Shown piece after piece: positions 27,646 to 38,194 of a DNA stretch of 64,000 bases. This DNA comes from Brachionus rotundiformis. Taxonomy: Eukaryota > Rotifera > Eurotatoria > Ploima > Brachionidae. Within the stretch, counting starts at the first letter, position 1; each line of letters starts with the position of its first letter. Made by a program: the position numbers and the translations under genes. The notes under the pieces are model-generated. The model saw only the letters and a list, made by a program, of their open reading frames with translations, was not told the origin of the DNA and made no database searches. Location of the stretch: NCBI GenBank assembly GCA_016802295.1, contig JAESIW010000064.1:666748-730747 (forward strand). The letters are read 5' to 3'.

Positions 27646-29736
27646 ATGAACTTTGAAGATATACATAAAAAATACTTTAATCCGAGTGAGGATGATGACT
27701 CGTCGTTGGCGAGCACTACCAGTGATGTTTCATTTACAATGACCAAAAAAGAGGTTAAGGTGGAAAAAAATACTCTAGACGGTGACAAAATAAGTGAATT
27801 GGTAAAGTCAATGGAACAGCATGAAGATATTAAGTTAGATGACAGCCTGATTGACAAGGCTAATGAAATTTATAGTTACATGAAGGATTCATCTGAAAGC
27901 TCAAACCCAAATGATTCTGAGAAAGGTCAAGAAGATAGATCATTGGATTTGAGCTTAAATGATTCGAATTCGGAAATGAAAAAAGTTGCTGATAACCTGG
28001 AGAGCACTAAACTGGAAGAAAGTGCCAATGAGGGAGAAAATGATTTTAAGGAAGTTGTAAAGAATCTAGAGGCTGCTATGAACGAGAGCTTCAATGAGGA
28101 AAATGCTGGCAAAACCAATTCAGATTTAAATGAAATACAAAGCGAGCAAATTAATCTTAAAGCTGATGAACCAGAGATTGAAGTAAAGGAAAATTTGGCA
28201 AAAATAGTGGAAGACATAGTTGCTCCTTTAGGTTCATTTGGAAGCGAAAATTTAACCAAAATTGCTGACGAGGCGATTCAGAGTGAAGAAAAAGAACCAT
28301 CTGGTGAATCAAACGACCAAGAAATTGAGGCAAAAATTACTGAAACAGAACATAACGAGCCAGAAAAGAAAGAATCTGAAGCTGAACAATCTTTTGGTGA
28401 ATTAGATGAGAGCAAAAAAACCGAAGATAGTCAAAGTGCTCTATCTCAAATAATGCAGTTTGTCACTGGTCTAACAACACTTGGCTCATCTAATGAAAAA
28501 GCACCTGAAACAGAGAATAACAATGAAGAATTCACTGACATTGTAAAAGAAATTCAAAACGATCTAAACACTTCACAAGCTTTGGAATCTGGTGCTGAGC
28601 CCAAATCGGTTCCTGACTCAACAGCTGACTCACAAAAAGTCGAATCCAACCAAATAAATGAAAGTATTAATGAGGAATCTCATCAGTCATTAGGCGAGGA
28701 TAACCAACAATCTGAATTGGATGCTTCGTTGATTTCCAATATTGAAGAAGAAGTGAAACAGTCAGATAGTGAAGAACAGGCTAAATTTGAAGTTAGCCAA
28801 AATCAATCGCAACCAGAAGAACAATCAGATGAATTAAAACAAGAAGGACAGGTAAAATCAGAAGAAGTCATCGAAGAACAAGAAGCAAAATCCGAACAAT
28901 TGACCGATGAGCTCAAAGATTTTGTGAATCAAGTAACGCAGGAATTGATCCCGACACAGGGTAGTGAATCAAATCAAGATTTTGAGATTAACATTTCGGA
29001 AAGAATAGTCACATTGGCACAAGAATTGACCAAAGAGCCTCAATTAGAAGAACAAGTTGAAACAACTGGTGAAATTAGACAATCTCCTGAAGATGGAATT
29101 AGTGTTAATTCACCTGATGAAATACTTTTAAGAAAAGAAGAAATTTTGAATAAATATAAAATCGATGATGAACAATTCAACTTGTGTCGTGAATTTTTCA
29201 ACGAGAGAAAAGATGGCTCATTGTTGAGCAACTTTGAACTAAGAGCATTGATGCGTGAAGCTCTAAAGAAAAGACCTCAGGTTAAAGCTGAAGATGCCGA
29301 CATTGATAGAGCTTTGGAAGCAGTTGATGAGGATAAAGATGATAAAATTACATTTGATGAGTTGATTCAGTTTCTGTTGTTATTTTTTTCCAGTAAGACA
29401 AATGTAGAAAACAGAATTGGAAATATTCTCAAGGCAAGACTCAGCTCGGAGAATCTTAGCGCTAATGAAGCGGTAGAGTTTGCCAATTTTCTAAACAAGT
29501 TCTATGGTCAGACATCTGATGGAGAAAAGTACAAAGAAGATTTGAATTTGTCTGATTTTTTGAAAGATGTTTTGCCAAATTTGGGATCATTGGCCTTCGT
29601 TCAACAGGAAGAAAATAAAGAAGAAACAAGTGGTCAAAATGAAGATCATGAGGAAAAAAAAGACCAGGAGAACCAGGAAAGCACTGAGCAATCAAATGAT
29701 GAAGCCAGTCAATCATCTGAACATGCTGAAGCTTAA
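27646..29736 (+). CDS. Acidic, Glu/Ser-rich protein with C-terminal EF-hand module (paralogue 1 of 3)
   Basis: A single exon of 696 residues. Residues 1 to about 480 are low-complexity, acidic (Glu, Ser, Gln, Asn, Asp) and almost certainly disordered. From about 490 an EF-hand region begins (EILNKYKIDDEQFNLCREFF). The second hand has a complete calcium loop, DEDKDDKITFDE, at about residues 565-576; the first (ERKDGSLLSNFE) is degenerate. It is followed by LLLFFSSKTNVENRIGNIL and LSANEAVEFANFLNKFYG, a module shared with the next two genes. A Glu/Gln/Ser-rich tail closes the protein. The function is unknown; calcium-dependent binding is inferred from the loop alone. ATG 27646 fits a short 5' leader after the acceptor at 27616. 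The three neighbouring genes in the same orientation look like tandem duplicates that diverged mainly in their N-terminal halves. Confidence 0.85.
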   Translation: MNFEDIHKKYFNPSEDDDSSLASTTSDVSFTMTKKEVKVEKNTLDGDKISELVKSMEQHEDIKLDDSLIDKANEIYSYMKDSSESSNPNDSEKGQEDRSLDLSLNDSNSEMKKVADNLESTKLEESANEGENDFKEVVKNLEAAMNESFNEENAGKTNSDLNEIQSEQINLKADEPEIEVKENLAKIVEDIVAPLGSFGSENLTKIADEAIQSEEKEPSGESNDQEIEAKITETEHNEPEKKESEAEQSFGELDESKKTEDSQSALSQIMQFVTGLTTLGSSNEKAPETENNNEEFTDIVKEIQNDLNTSQALESGAEPKSVPDSTADSQKVESNQINESINEESHQSLGEDNQQSELDASLISNIEEEVKQSDSEEQAKFEVSQNQSQPEEQSDELKQEGQVKSEEVIEEQEAKSEQLTDELKDFVNQVTQELIPTQGSESNQDFEINISERIVTLAQELTKEPQLEEQVETTGEIRQSPEDGISVNSPDEILLRKEEILNKYKIDDEQFNLCREFFNERKDGSLLSNFELRALMREALKKRPQVKAEDADIDRALEAVDEDKDDKITFDELIQFLLLFFSSKTNVENRIGNILKARLSSENLSANEAVEFANFLNKFYGQTSDGEKYKEDLNLSDFLKDVLPNLGSLAFVQQEENKEETSGQNEDHEEKKDQENQESTEQSNDEASQSSEHAEA

Positions 29737-31168
29737 ATAATTAAATGCTAAATCTTTAGTAGAGTAGTTAAGCTTGATTTTAATTAGACTAATTTATCAA
29801 AATGAGATATACTTCTCATTTTTTAAACCCTTAATTATTTTAATTTAAAATTTAAAAAAAAAAGAAAAAAAAATTTTTCTTGTTTAACCTAAAAAGCAAA
29901 AGCTATGTAACTTGTATAATTAATTGAAAAGGATAAATATTGGAATATTGGACTTCTAAGCGATTCTGCTTTGAGTAATTCTTAATTTTAGTAATGTTTA
30001 AGCTTGATTTTTAAAATTTAGTTTTTTTTAATTTATTTTTATCAATTTATATTCCTTTTTGGTTAACCAATGCAGTTTTAATACTAACTTCCTTGAGTAT
30101 TTTCCTTTTACCTTTTGCTTTAAATTTATTTTTAAATGATTGCAGTGATTTTAGAATATATATTTTTAATTAATAAAATAAATAATTAAATTAATATTTT
30201 TTAATTTGCTACTAAAAATAATTGATAGACATAGTTGAAAATTGAAGTATTTCCTGCCACTTTTAGTAATTAATCAGTTTTGAAAAAAAACCAATTAGAC
30301 TTAGAATTTTAAATTATTGATGTTTTATTAATATATTTTACTAATTTCACAAACTCGATTTCCAAGTTGGTCGCATGTTCATTTGACTCCAAAATAATTT
30401 TATTAGCCATATTTCATTACCAAATATTAGAGTCAAAATACAGAAACGAAAATATAATTAATGCCAGCCACTAAGAGAAAATAAGTTGTGAAACAAAGTG
30501 GTCTATTGATAATTTTTTTTTATAAAAAGTTTTTAAAAAGATGCATCTGGTCCTGCGGATTTATATTTGCAATCATATTTAATTAAAACCTGTCCCATTT
30601 TACTTAAACATGCCATTTTATAATATTTTTAATTATAATAGTAGTCGATGTAGACATCTCAGCTTTATAATTTTATATTGCCAAAATATATTTCCCCATG
30701 GTCATTTTCGAAAATTTCTAAAAAAACACCCAAACAAAAATATAAAAATTTTCTTGATAAAAATAAAAAAAACTATCGATTATTTTAAAAATTATTAAAT
30801 AAAACTGTAATTTTGTTTTTTTTAAATCTTATATTCAGAGGCTAATAAAGTAATTAATAAATAAATTTTATCTCTTAAATAAATAAATTATCCCACGCCT
30901 TTTGAAAGTTAAAATTATTAAAATGTCAAAAATTCTTTAAATTGATTTAATTAAGTTATTTTTCTGTAAATAAAATTTAACCAAATTGAAATAGACCATC
31001 AATTTTGCTTCGCATGTGATTTGATCAATCTTTCGCCCAGCGGAATTCTTTTTCAATTAATGATTATAAGGAATTTTTTAAATTGAGAAAAAACATTTTA
31101 GCACCCAAGTATAATTAAAATTTCTTCATGCATAAAAATTGATTCGATCTTAATTGATGTTTCAATAG
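29737..31168. other. Intergenic spacer between EF-hand paralogues 1 and 2
   Basis: AT-rich, with no supported coding region. The short open frame at 30610-30798 (+) is Lys/Ile/Phe/Asn-rich translation of AT-rich DNA and is not called. The stretch ends in TTTCAATAG immediately before the ATG at 31169. Confidence 0.5.
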
Positions 31169-32863
31169 ATGAACAAATATGTGCTTTGGAAGAATAGAAC
31201 AATAAAAGTGAAACCCCGATTTTTAATTGTAATGGATAATCATATCATAAACAACAGCAGCTACATTTCTATAATTCATATTTCTGATGACTCTTCACCA
31301 AATAAAACATTCATTGATGTTTCTTCTTTATCGTCCATATCAACTTCCACTCCATCGAAAATAGATAAATTAAACAATTCTGTAATTCACATAAAATACA
31401 ATAATTTGAACAAAAACAATCCACCAAAAATGAATCAGGTTGGTCTTATAAGACCGGTCTACAACCGAATAAGTGACACATGCTATGAAGAAATTTTTTA
31501 TTCCAACAATGGAGTTCATGATTTAGAAACAAGGATTATAAATCAAAAAAATGATGATGGTTCTATTGACCGAACCACCATTACAACCTGTTTTTTACCA
31601 AATGGTGAAGTCAAACAAGAAGCATTTGTTGAAAGCATATTTGAGGAAAATTTTAGCTCGAGTAGTTCATCTTTGGAAAAAGAAAATTCTGATGGTTCAA
31701 AAAGAGACTACCAATTATTGTACTCAATGACCAAAAGGCAATTTAATCTTATGGAAACTTATTTTAAAAAGCTTCAAAAAAATGGATTTATAGATAAAAA
31801 TGAACTAAAAGCACACATTTTATTACAAGTAATGGATAGAAAAAATGTTTGTATGGCTAATGAGAAACAAGTGAGCCGAGCAGTTGATTCTCTTGATAGT
31901 TCTAGTGATGGTCAAGTGGATTTTAACCAATTTATTCAATTTATGTCCTTGTTTTTTTCAAGTAAATATAATATTAAGAGAAAAATAGTTAGTGTACTAA
32001 ATGGACAGTCCTATTCTCATTTTGAGCCAGGTAAATTTTTAAAAAATGATATAATTTCTTTAAAAATTAAGTTAGTTGTTAAATATTTTAAACTTGGGTC
32101 TGAAAATATTTTAATCGAGAACCAAAGCTGTTAAAAAATTTCAAGTTTTTTTTGTTTTAAATTCATAAATTTATCAACATTGAATTTTTTTTTCTTAGAT
32201 GGTATTCAAGTTTTTCTTCTGTAGTACTTGATTGTTTTATTTGGGAAAAAAATTAAAAATCAAACTTAAACTTGAAAACAAAATTCAATTTTAGTACTTA
32301 TTTTTTATAGATATGTTCAATGCATAAGCCACTTATTTCTAAAATTGATTTAAACTTTAATCCATTAGAAAAATTTTTTGCTTCTAATTTAAAAACTTGA
32401 AAATTAAGTTTGAAAATTAATCTATTTATTCATGTTTTAATTAGCCGAGGCTAAATTATTTGATTAATTATTTATATTAAGTCTAAATCTGCTCCTACAT
32501 TATAAAACAAAGTTAGAAAAAATATTATTATAACTAACAATTTAAGTTTAAAATTTATCAAATAACTTTCTCAATCCTAAAAATTGCTAAGCTATAAAAA
32601 AATTCAAATCATTATTGACAAGTTTTGGTAATTATGTGATTTTTAAATTTGATTAATTTTATTTTACAGGCTATTTGCAAAAAAACGAGGCAAATGAATT
32701 CAAAAATCATCTACATAGGTTTTATGGCATCAACCAGCCTATTCAAATTGAAGAAACAAAGATAAGCTATGAGACTTTTGCAGATATCATTTATCCTACT
32801 CTTAAAAAACATTTATTCATTCGATGGACTTCCAGGGGGCAAAAACAACCATTCAAAGCATAG
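31169..32863 (+). CDS. EF-hand protein, paralogue 2 of 3, two exons
   Basis: Exon 1 is 31169-32030 and exon 2 is 32670-32863, joined in phase 1 to give 351 residues. The N-terminal half is Ser/Asn-rich. Near residues 125-150 is a strand-rich stretch (IINQKNDDGSIDRTTITT, then LPNGEVKQEAFVES) that recurs in paralogue 3. The C-terminal module holds two EF-hands: KLQKNGFIDKNE lacks the acidic residues at positions 1 and 3, and DSSSDGQVDFNQ has Gln at position 12 in place of Glu, so calcium binding may be weak or lost. MSLFFSSKYNIKRKIVSVL and, in exon 2, GYLQKNEANEFKNHLHRFYG complete the shared module. The intron (639 bases) splits it at the same point where paralogue 3 has no intron. The ATG directly abuts an AG acceptor. 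No function is recognised beyond the family features. Confidence 0.8.
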
Positions 32864-33165
32864 TCAACATGATTGTATAATGAATAATTTACGCTTCATA
32901 AAAACTATGCTTACTTTTTTTTCTCTATTGAATAATAATTAGCTATGGTAAAATAGAAATTTCAAAAAATCCATTAATTTAATTTGTGCAATTAAAAATT
33001 ACTGATCGAATCTTATTTTTTTATTATTCTTTTAATTCTAATTTTTCATTTTTTAATGATTACTACAAAAATTAAATTGAATATAAAAGAAAAATTCAAG
33101 GAATTCGAAACATATTCAAAATTTTCTCATAGTTTATTTTCTAGTAAATAAAGTCTTTTGGTAAA
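32864..33165. other. Short intergenic spacer
   Basis: About 300 AT-rich bases between EF-hand paralogues 2 and 3. Nothing coding was seen. It must contain the 3' end of one gene and the promoter or leader of the next. Confidence 0.45.
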
Positions 33166-34434
33166 ATGAGCAAAAATAAGAGAAAGAATAAGAAAATACA
33201 GAAAAAAACCTCGGATACAACTAATGGGGTTAAAAATGGATATTCAAATGGACACAACAAAGATATATTGGATGATGTTTCTGTAAAAAAAGTTACTGTT
33301 ACTATGGAATCGCCAAATGGTTCAACCATAACCAAAACTGAGAAAAGGTCTCAAAATGGCACTATTGAAAATGGGTCTCACCAAAAAAAGACTGCCAATT
33401 CTGAAAAACAATACCAGCAAATCCATAAGGATAAAAATGACTACTTAGAAACTAATATTGAAAAATTTGATGATAAAGAAATTAAGTCTGTGATAAGAAC
33501 TACTAAAAATTCCGATGGCACAATTACAAAAAAAAAAACTGTTGTCACCAGTTATCCTGATGGTAGACTTGAAACAAATCACACCGAGGAGACAATTGAT
33601 CCAAATGAAATAAATAAAGAAGCTTTATCTGATAAAAATTCAAATAATGAAGAAAATACTTCAGATCAAATCGATCTAGATAATGAAATAGAAGAGTCTA
33701 GCTTGGATAGTAAAGATTCAGACAGTCACATAAAAATAGATAAGTCAAATTTGACTCAAATCCTGATACAAAATAAAGAGCCATATTATTCTGAGCTTCC
33801 ATCTATTCTATCGGCTCTTCCAGACTATTTGGTAGTGATCAAATCAAATGAAAATTTGAATAACAAAAGTTATGTTAAGGTGCCTTCAGCCAATTTGGAA
33901 TCAGGAGTATTCTATAACAGTAATAAATATGAAATAATGAGCAAAGAAGAGATAAACAATTTTAGAAAATTAGTTGATGAAAATAAAGACCTTGGTTCGG
34001 AAATAATGTCCAAGCATGTTCATTTGCTTAACTATTATGGCAATGTTTCAATCGAAAAGCTAAAAGAAAGCCTGATGGCAAACTTAAACCATAGAAATAT
34101 TCACTTAAGAGAGACTGATTTAGAACAATGTTTAAATGCTATTGATCATAATTTAGATGGAGAAATTAATTACATTGAGTTTGTAGACTTTTTTTGCTTA
34201 CTTTTCTCAACCAGAAATACAATTGAGAAAAATTTGTTGAGTATATTAAATGAACATCATACCAGTCACAGCCAAAATGGATACCTAAGTGCGGATGAAG
34301 CTAGGAAATTTTTCACATTTTTGAAAAAATTTTATGCATTTGAAGACACTGCCGAGTTTCCGCGCCAAATTAGCTATGATGCATTCATTGCCAAATGTAT
34401 GCCATTTGTCGAAAATAAACTCTATATTAGCTAA
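33166..34434 (+). CDS. EF-hand protein, paralogue 3 of 3, single exon
   Basis: An intronless frame of 422 residues. The N-terminus is Lys-rich (KNKRKNKKIQKK), suggesting a nuclear or nucleic-acid-associated or simply basic tail. Two related strand-forming segments follow, VTVTMESPNGSTITKTEKR near residue 45 and VIRTTKNSDGTITKKKTVVT near 110, the second matching paralogue 2. An acidic disordered part precedes a C-terminal EF-hand module: the loop DHNLDGEINYIE is canonical (D1, N3, D5, G6, I8, E12), the upstream hand (YYGNVSIEKL) is degenerate, and LLFSTRNTIEKNLLSIL plus GYLSADEARKFFTFLKKFY complete the module shared with the two genes upstream. ATG 33166 is the first in-frame Met. The cellular role is unknown; the conserved module with one working calcium loop is what can be seen. 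Confidence 0.83.
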   Translation: MSKNKRKNKKIQKKTSDTTNGVKNGYSNGHNKDILDDVSVKKVTVTMESPNGSTITKTEKRSQNGTIENGSHQKKTANSEKQYQQIHKDKNDYLETNIEKFDDKEIKSVIRTTKNSDGTITKKKTVVTSYPDGRLETNHTEETIDPNEINKEALSDKNSNNEENTSDQIDLDNEIEESSLDSKDSDSHIKIDKSNLTQILIQNKEPYYSELPSILSALPDYLVVIKSNENLNNKSYVKVPSANLESGVFYNSNKYEIMSKEEINNFRKLVDENKDLGSEIMSKHVHLLNYYGNVSIEKLKESLMANLNHRNIHLRETDLEQCLNAIDHNLDGEINYIEFVDFFCLLFSTRNTIEKNLLSILNEHHTSHSQNGYLSADEARKFFTFLKKFYAFEDTAEFPRQISYDAFIAKCMPFVENKLYIS

Positions 34435-34663
34435 CCGAGACTGAAGAGATTTTAAATTTTAATCAAGTAGTTTTTAAATAAATGTTTGTTTAATACATTT
34501 TATTTGTTACTTAAAGCTAATTTTTACTTCATTTTAGCAACTAGAAATTTACTTATGCGCTTTTTCCATCAACACCTGAAGATTTTTTAATAAATTTTTC
34601 ATTAAATATTTTTTTTTAATTCAACAAGAAGAGTTTATTTTTTTAAATAGAATTCCAAAAATT

Positions 34664-36508
34664 ATGGAGAGTGAAAATATTGACGAAAAGTCTTTATTAG
34701 AACAGGAATCGGTTGATTTCGTGTTCGAAGTTAAACAAAGATTGAGCAAAGATGTGGAACAAGAAGCCAGGGAAAAGCTTGAAGACCAGCACAAAAAACT
34801 TCTAGAGGAAAGCTATTTAAATAGGTCCATTCAAAGCTTTGACTATTCCTATTACCCACAGCAATTCAAGGCGAAACCTGCAGAGACAAAGCCCAAAATC
34901 AGTCAAAAAATAGAACGCAGTGCCACTCTGGACTGCTTTGGACGGGCAAAATCAAATGGTTTTGTGGCCAAAAAAATTAACCCCATTCTGGACAATGAAT
35001 TTGCTTACCTTAATCGTAACAAGCTTGTAAATAGGCGACTTGTTCTACGCAAAAACATTCAAAATTCTCTCGGCCTTCAATCGTTTGCTTCGCCGTACGT
35101 AAACGACTTAATGATGATTAAGAATCAAATAGATACTGAGTATAAATTGGCAAACCCAATTGGGTTTTTTTACACTGATGAATCGGACACTTTGAGTGAA
35201 AACGATTGTACCAAAAATGAATGTCATGAGTCTCAAAATCATTTGGATCCGCAAAACAGTGTCCTCTTGGCCTCTTTAAATACTGAAGTCAATCAAAATA
35301 AAGATTTAAAAAAACGAGCCTGGTACACAAATGAGGCTAAAAAGTTCTACAAAGGATCTAAATCGAACAAGGCTGTGGTAATTATTGAAAAGTAAAAAAT
35401 TTTAATATGAATTTTTTGTTAAACACTAGGAATTAATTTATTTTTGTTTATAAAATTATACTAAAGACCTATTTGAAGGTTTTAATAAGCTAAAAATTGT
35501 TGTTTTCCTGATAAAATTTATTAGAATTTTTCCTAAATGAAAAATGTTGATTTAATCAAAAAAAAATCTATATTTTTGAATATTAAGGGTATTTACCAAT
35601 TGTTCTAAATTATAATTAATATTTTATTTAGGTATTTTATAAATCTTAAACCATAATAGAATTGTAAATAAAAAATAAAAAAAATTTTTCTTTTCTTTTA
35701 AAGATCTGATTTTTAAACAAAAAAGAGAACAATTTTTAAATTCTGTTGATTTTAATTTTAGAAAATTGTTTTATTTCTCAAATTTTGGAATTTAAAAGAA
35801 TTTAATTTAAGAAAAAGTTTTAAACCGAGCAAAGCCAATGGTCCAACGCCAGTTTCGTATCACATACCTCGACGACCTCCGAATGAAAAGTCATCGCCTA
35901 TGTTTTCAATGGGAAAGCGTACATTCAAAGAAAGAGCTGGTGGTGGTCGGGCATCATGGGAAAAAGAGTGGTTTTCTTCAAGCAATCCTCATACAGTGAA
36001 AACTAATTATAACCGTGAATCCCGATGGCCGGCTCCAAATTTTTATCTAATTAAGTCTGTTATTGGTTCAGATTCTTCCTCAAAAATTTTATCATCACCT
36101 CAGATTAATACTGTCGGAACAAAGCTGTCCAGTTCTTCTCAAGATTTGATAGATATGAAAAAAGTTGAAAAAGATAGCAATATATCCAGAGAGGATTTGA
36201 TTGAAAAAGAGCTTACTAATACAAATTTATTGAAAAAAAAGATCAAGTCAGCTACCAAACAAGAAAAAAGAATACATACTAATGTTATGGAAAGTTTTAA
36301 TCATCTAAGTTTGAAAGCGCCTAAATTCAGCATTAGTTTTAGGCAAAAAGGAACGGTTCTTTGGCCAGAAGTGGAAAAAACACCTGGTCCTGGTTCTTAT
36401 GATATGGGAAAATTTAAAAATATTGTAAAATCAGCTCCAAAATATTCAGCACCGCATGCTCGTTTAGATCTTAATTCAAACTATAAGGTAGGACCATTTG
36501 CGGTTTGA
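34664..36508 (+). CDS. Sperm-tail PG-rich (SHIPPO/STPG) repeat protein, two exons
   Basis: Exon 1 is 34664-35391 and exon 2 is 35812-36508; the phase-2 join gives 474 residues. Exon 1 is Glu/Lys-rich with no known domain (begins MESENIDEKSLLEQESVD). Exon 2 opens with GPTPVSYHIPRRPPNEK, then SPMFSMGKRTF and WPAPNFYL, and closes with KAPKFSISFRQKG, TPGPGSYDMGKF and SAPKYS. These Pro-Gly-Pro-Gly-Tyr units spaced by Ser-Pro/Ala-Pro-x-Phe-Ser segments are the SHIPPO/STPG signature of microtubule inner or ciliary-flagellar proteins. The segment GGGRASWEKEWFSSSNPHTVK between the repeats is well structured in sequence, but I cannot assign it to a named subfamily. An AG acceptor lies 13 bases upstream of the ATG. 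Role in cilia or sperm flagella is inferred from the family. Confidence 0.78.
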
Positions 36509-37103
36509 TCAGAGGAATATTTTTTAATATGTTAATTTTTATCAAAATTCAAGTAATTAATAAACTTTATTTTAAAAAAAGGTACAAAGCAAAATTCAAT
36601 TAAATTATAAAATTTTAAAAACTTATATCGAATTAATTTAATTAATAATAAAAATGAGTTTATGAATCTAAATTTTTGTTTGGCTTTTAGCTTCAAATAA
36701 ATTAGAACCTGGGCTAGAAAATAACTATGAATTTAAATCTTAATTAAATTAGAACCTTATAACATAATAAAAATAAAAATCAAATAAAGGTATTCATTCA
36801 TTTCCAATTTAAAATCTAAAATTAAGCTTTTCAAAAGCGCTTTTAAGAAATTCAAACAAACTTATTTAACATATTCTAATAGAAAAAAAACTTTCAAAAT
36901 AAATATAATTTATATTACTAATTAATATTTGCCAAGTAATTAATTTAAAAACTTAAATTGACAAATACAAAAACATTTTGTTGTCTTTAGATGATTCCTT
37001 TGTCAGGCAAGTAACTAAATTGAAAAATTTTATTTTACGAAACTTCCTGTAGTAGATTTTTAGAATCATTTAATGATATTAAAATTCTTTATTCAGTTAA
37101 CTA
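36509..37103. other. Intergenic spacer before the transposon remnants
   Basis: AT-rich with no coding signal seen. It includes the 3' UTR of the STPG gene and runs to the left target-site duplicate of the SWIM-type element at 37104. Confidence 0.45.
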
Positions 37104-37111
37104 ATTTTTTA

Positions 37112-37989
37112 TGGCATATATTTTTTCGAGTAGCTAATTTATTTTTGAAAAAAAGATAAAAAAAGTAGTAAAAATTTTTTTTTGTAGCTAAAATATTCTA
37201 AAAAGTAGCAAAAATACTTTATTAATAGCAAAAAAAAATACAAGAAAAAATTTAATTTTTTAACTTTTTTCGACCGCCTCTTGGGCGCTTAGTTTTAGAA
37301 AAAAAATTGGACCTCTTGAACGTTTGGATGCTGGTTGACTATCATTGCTTGTGCTGATGATGTTGGTCTATTAAACAATTTCGGATTTAAAGGACCAGCT
37401 GAGTTTCTTTCAAGAGCAGAAGAAGTCTACCCCTTTTTGCGTTCTGTTCAATACCCAAATCTAAAGCTGGAAACTTGTCAAACTTGGACAGTTCGTAACT
37501 GATGCCGATTACATGTTTGCAGGTGTAGTGTTTTTTTCCAATATTGACAAGAACATTTGCTCAATTCCCATACTAGTTCATTAATTTCTGCGATCTTGTA
37601 TGAATTGTTCCATAACACAAATTCTTGAAATGTAGACCAAGGACCATTTGAGTTAAAATATTTAATAATAGTTTCTACAACCTTCTTTAGTTGCTTCATA
37701 ATCAACTTTAGTTGATTATACCATATATATAACTCTATTATTGTGTCTAAGCTTAACAATGCGCTTGTTTTGTTTAACTATTAGTGATTGATAAAAAATA
37801 ATTGATTTTTATCATTTACATGTTGACAATTTATTTAAATTAGACCTCAAAATCATTATTAAAAAGTTGCTACATCAAAAAATAGATTAGCTATTATATG
37901 AAATAATTTAGCTACTGAAAAAATTTTTTTTTTTTTATTTCAATTAGCTATTTTGAAAAGTAAATTAGCTAATAGAAAAAATATATGCC
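37112..37989 (-). mobile_element. DNA transposon with terminal inverted repeats, carrying SWIM-finger ORF remnants (MULE-like)
   Basis: The left end reads TGGCATATATTTTTTCG..., and the right end (37952-37989) is its reverse complement over about 40 bases with a few mismatches, including GCTAATTTA and TTTTGAAAA. The inverted similarity continues inward in weaker form (GTAGCTAA words). The 8 bases ATTTTTTA occur on both outer sides (37104-37111 and 37990-37997), compatible with a target-site duplication, although such AT words arise easily by chance. Inside, on the minus strand, is a broken SWIM zinc-finger reading frame typical of Mutator-like transposases. Element size is about 880 bases, too short for an intact autonomous copy, so this is an internally deleted, decayed copy. 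Confidence 0.65.
37261..37759 (-). pseudogene. Broken SWIM zinc-finger transposase C-terminus
   Basis: On the minus strand the frame runs from about 37759 to ELVWELSKCSCQYWKK, then a homopolymer run of T at about 37531 breaks it. One frame over, it continues as KKHYTCKHVIGISYELSKF and ends in a basic region (NAKRGR; later KTKRPRGGRKK). The pattern C-x-C followed by C-x-H is the SWIM zinc finger, which in Mutator-like transposases follows the catalytic domain and is followed by RPRGRPKK-like basic tails. At least one frameshift and an early stop make it non-functional. No DDE catalytic region is present. It sits inside the inverted-repeat element 37112-37989. Confidence 0.65.
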
Positions 37990-38194
37990 ATTTTTTAAGA
38001 CAATAATTAAATACCAAAGGTTAAAAGAAATCGGTCGATCTTCAAAAAATAAGTACAATCGCCGCGCATTTATATCACCGACTTCGTCAAGGAAAATTTG
38101 TGTGATATAAACAAATTGGGATATAATAAAATATTTATTTATTAACAAGAAAAAATTATCTATTACAAAAATAAACTTTGTTTACGGAAAATTT

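Noticed and set aside
30610..30798. 62-residue open frame between EF-hand genes 1 and 2
   Set aside because: Composition (Ile, Phe, Asn, Lys) is what AT-rich non-coding DNA gives; no motif or conserved neighbour.
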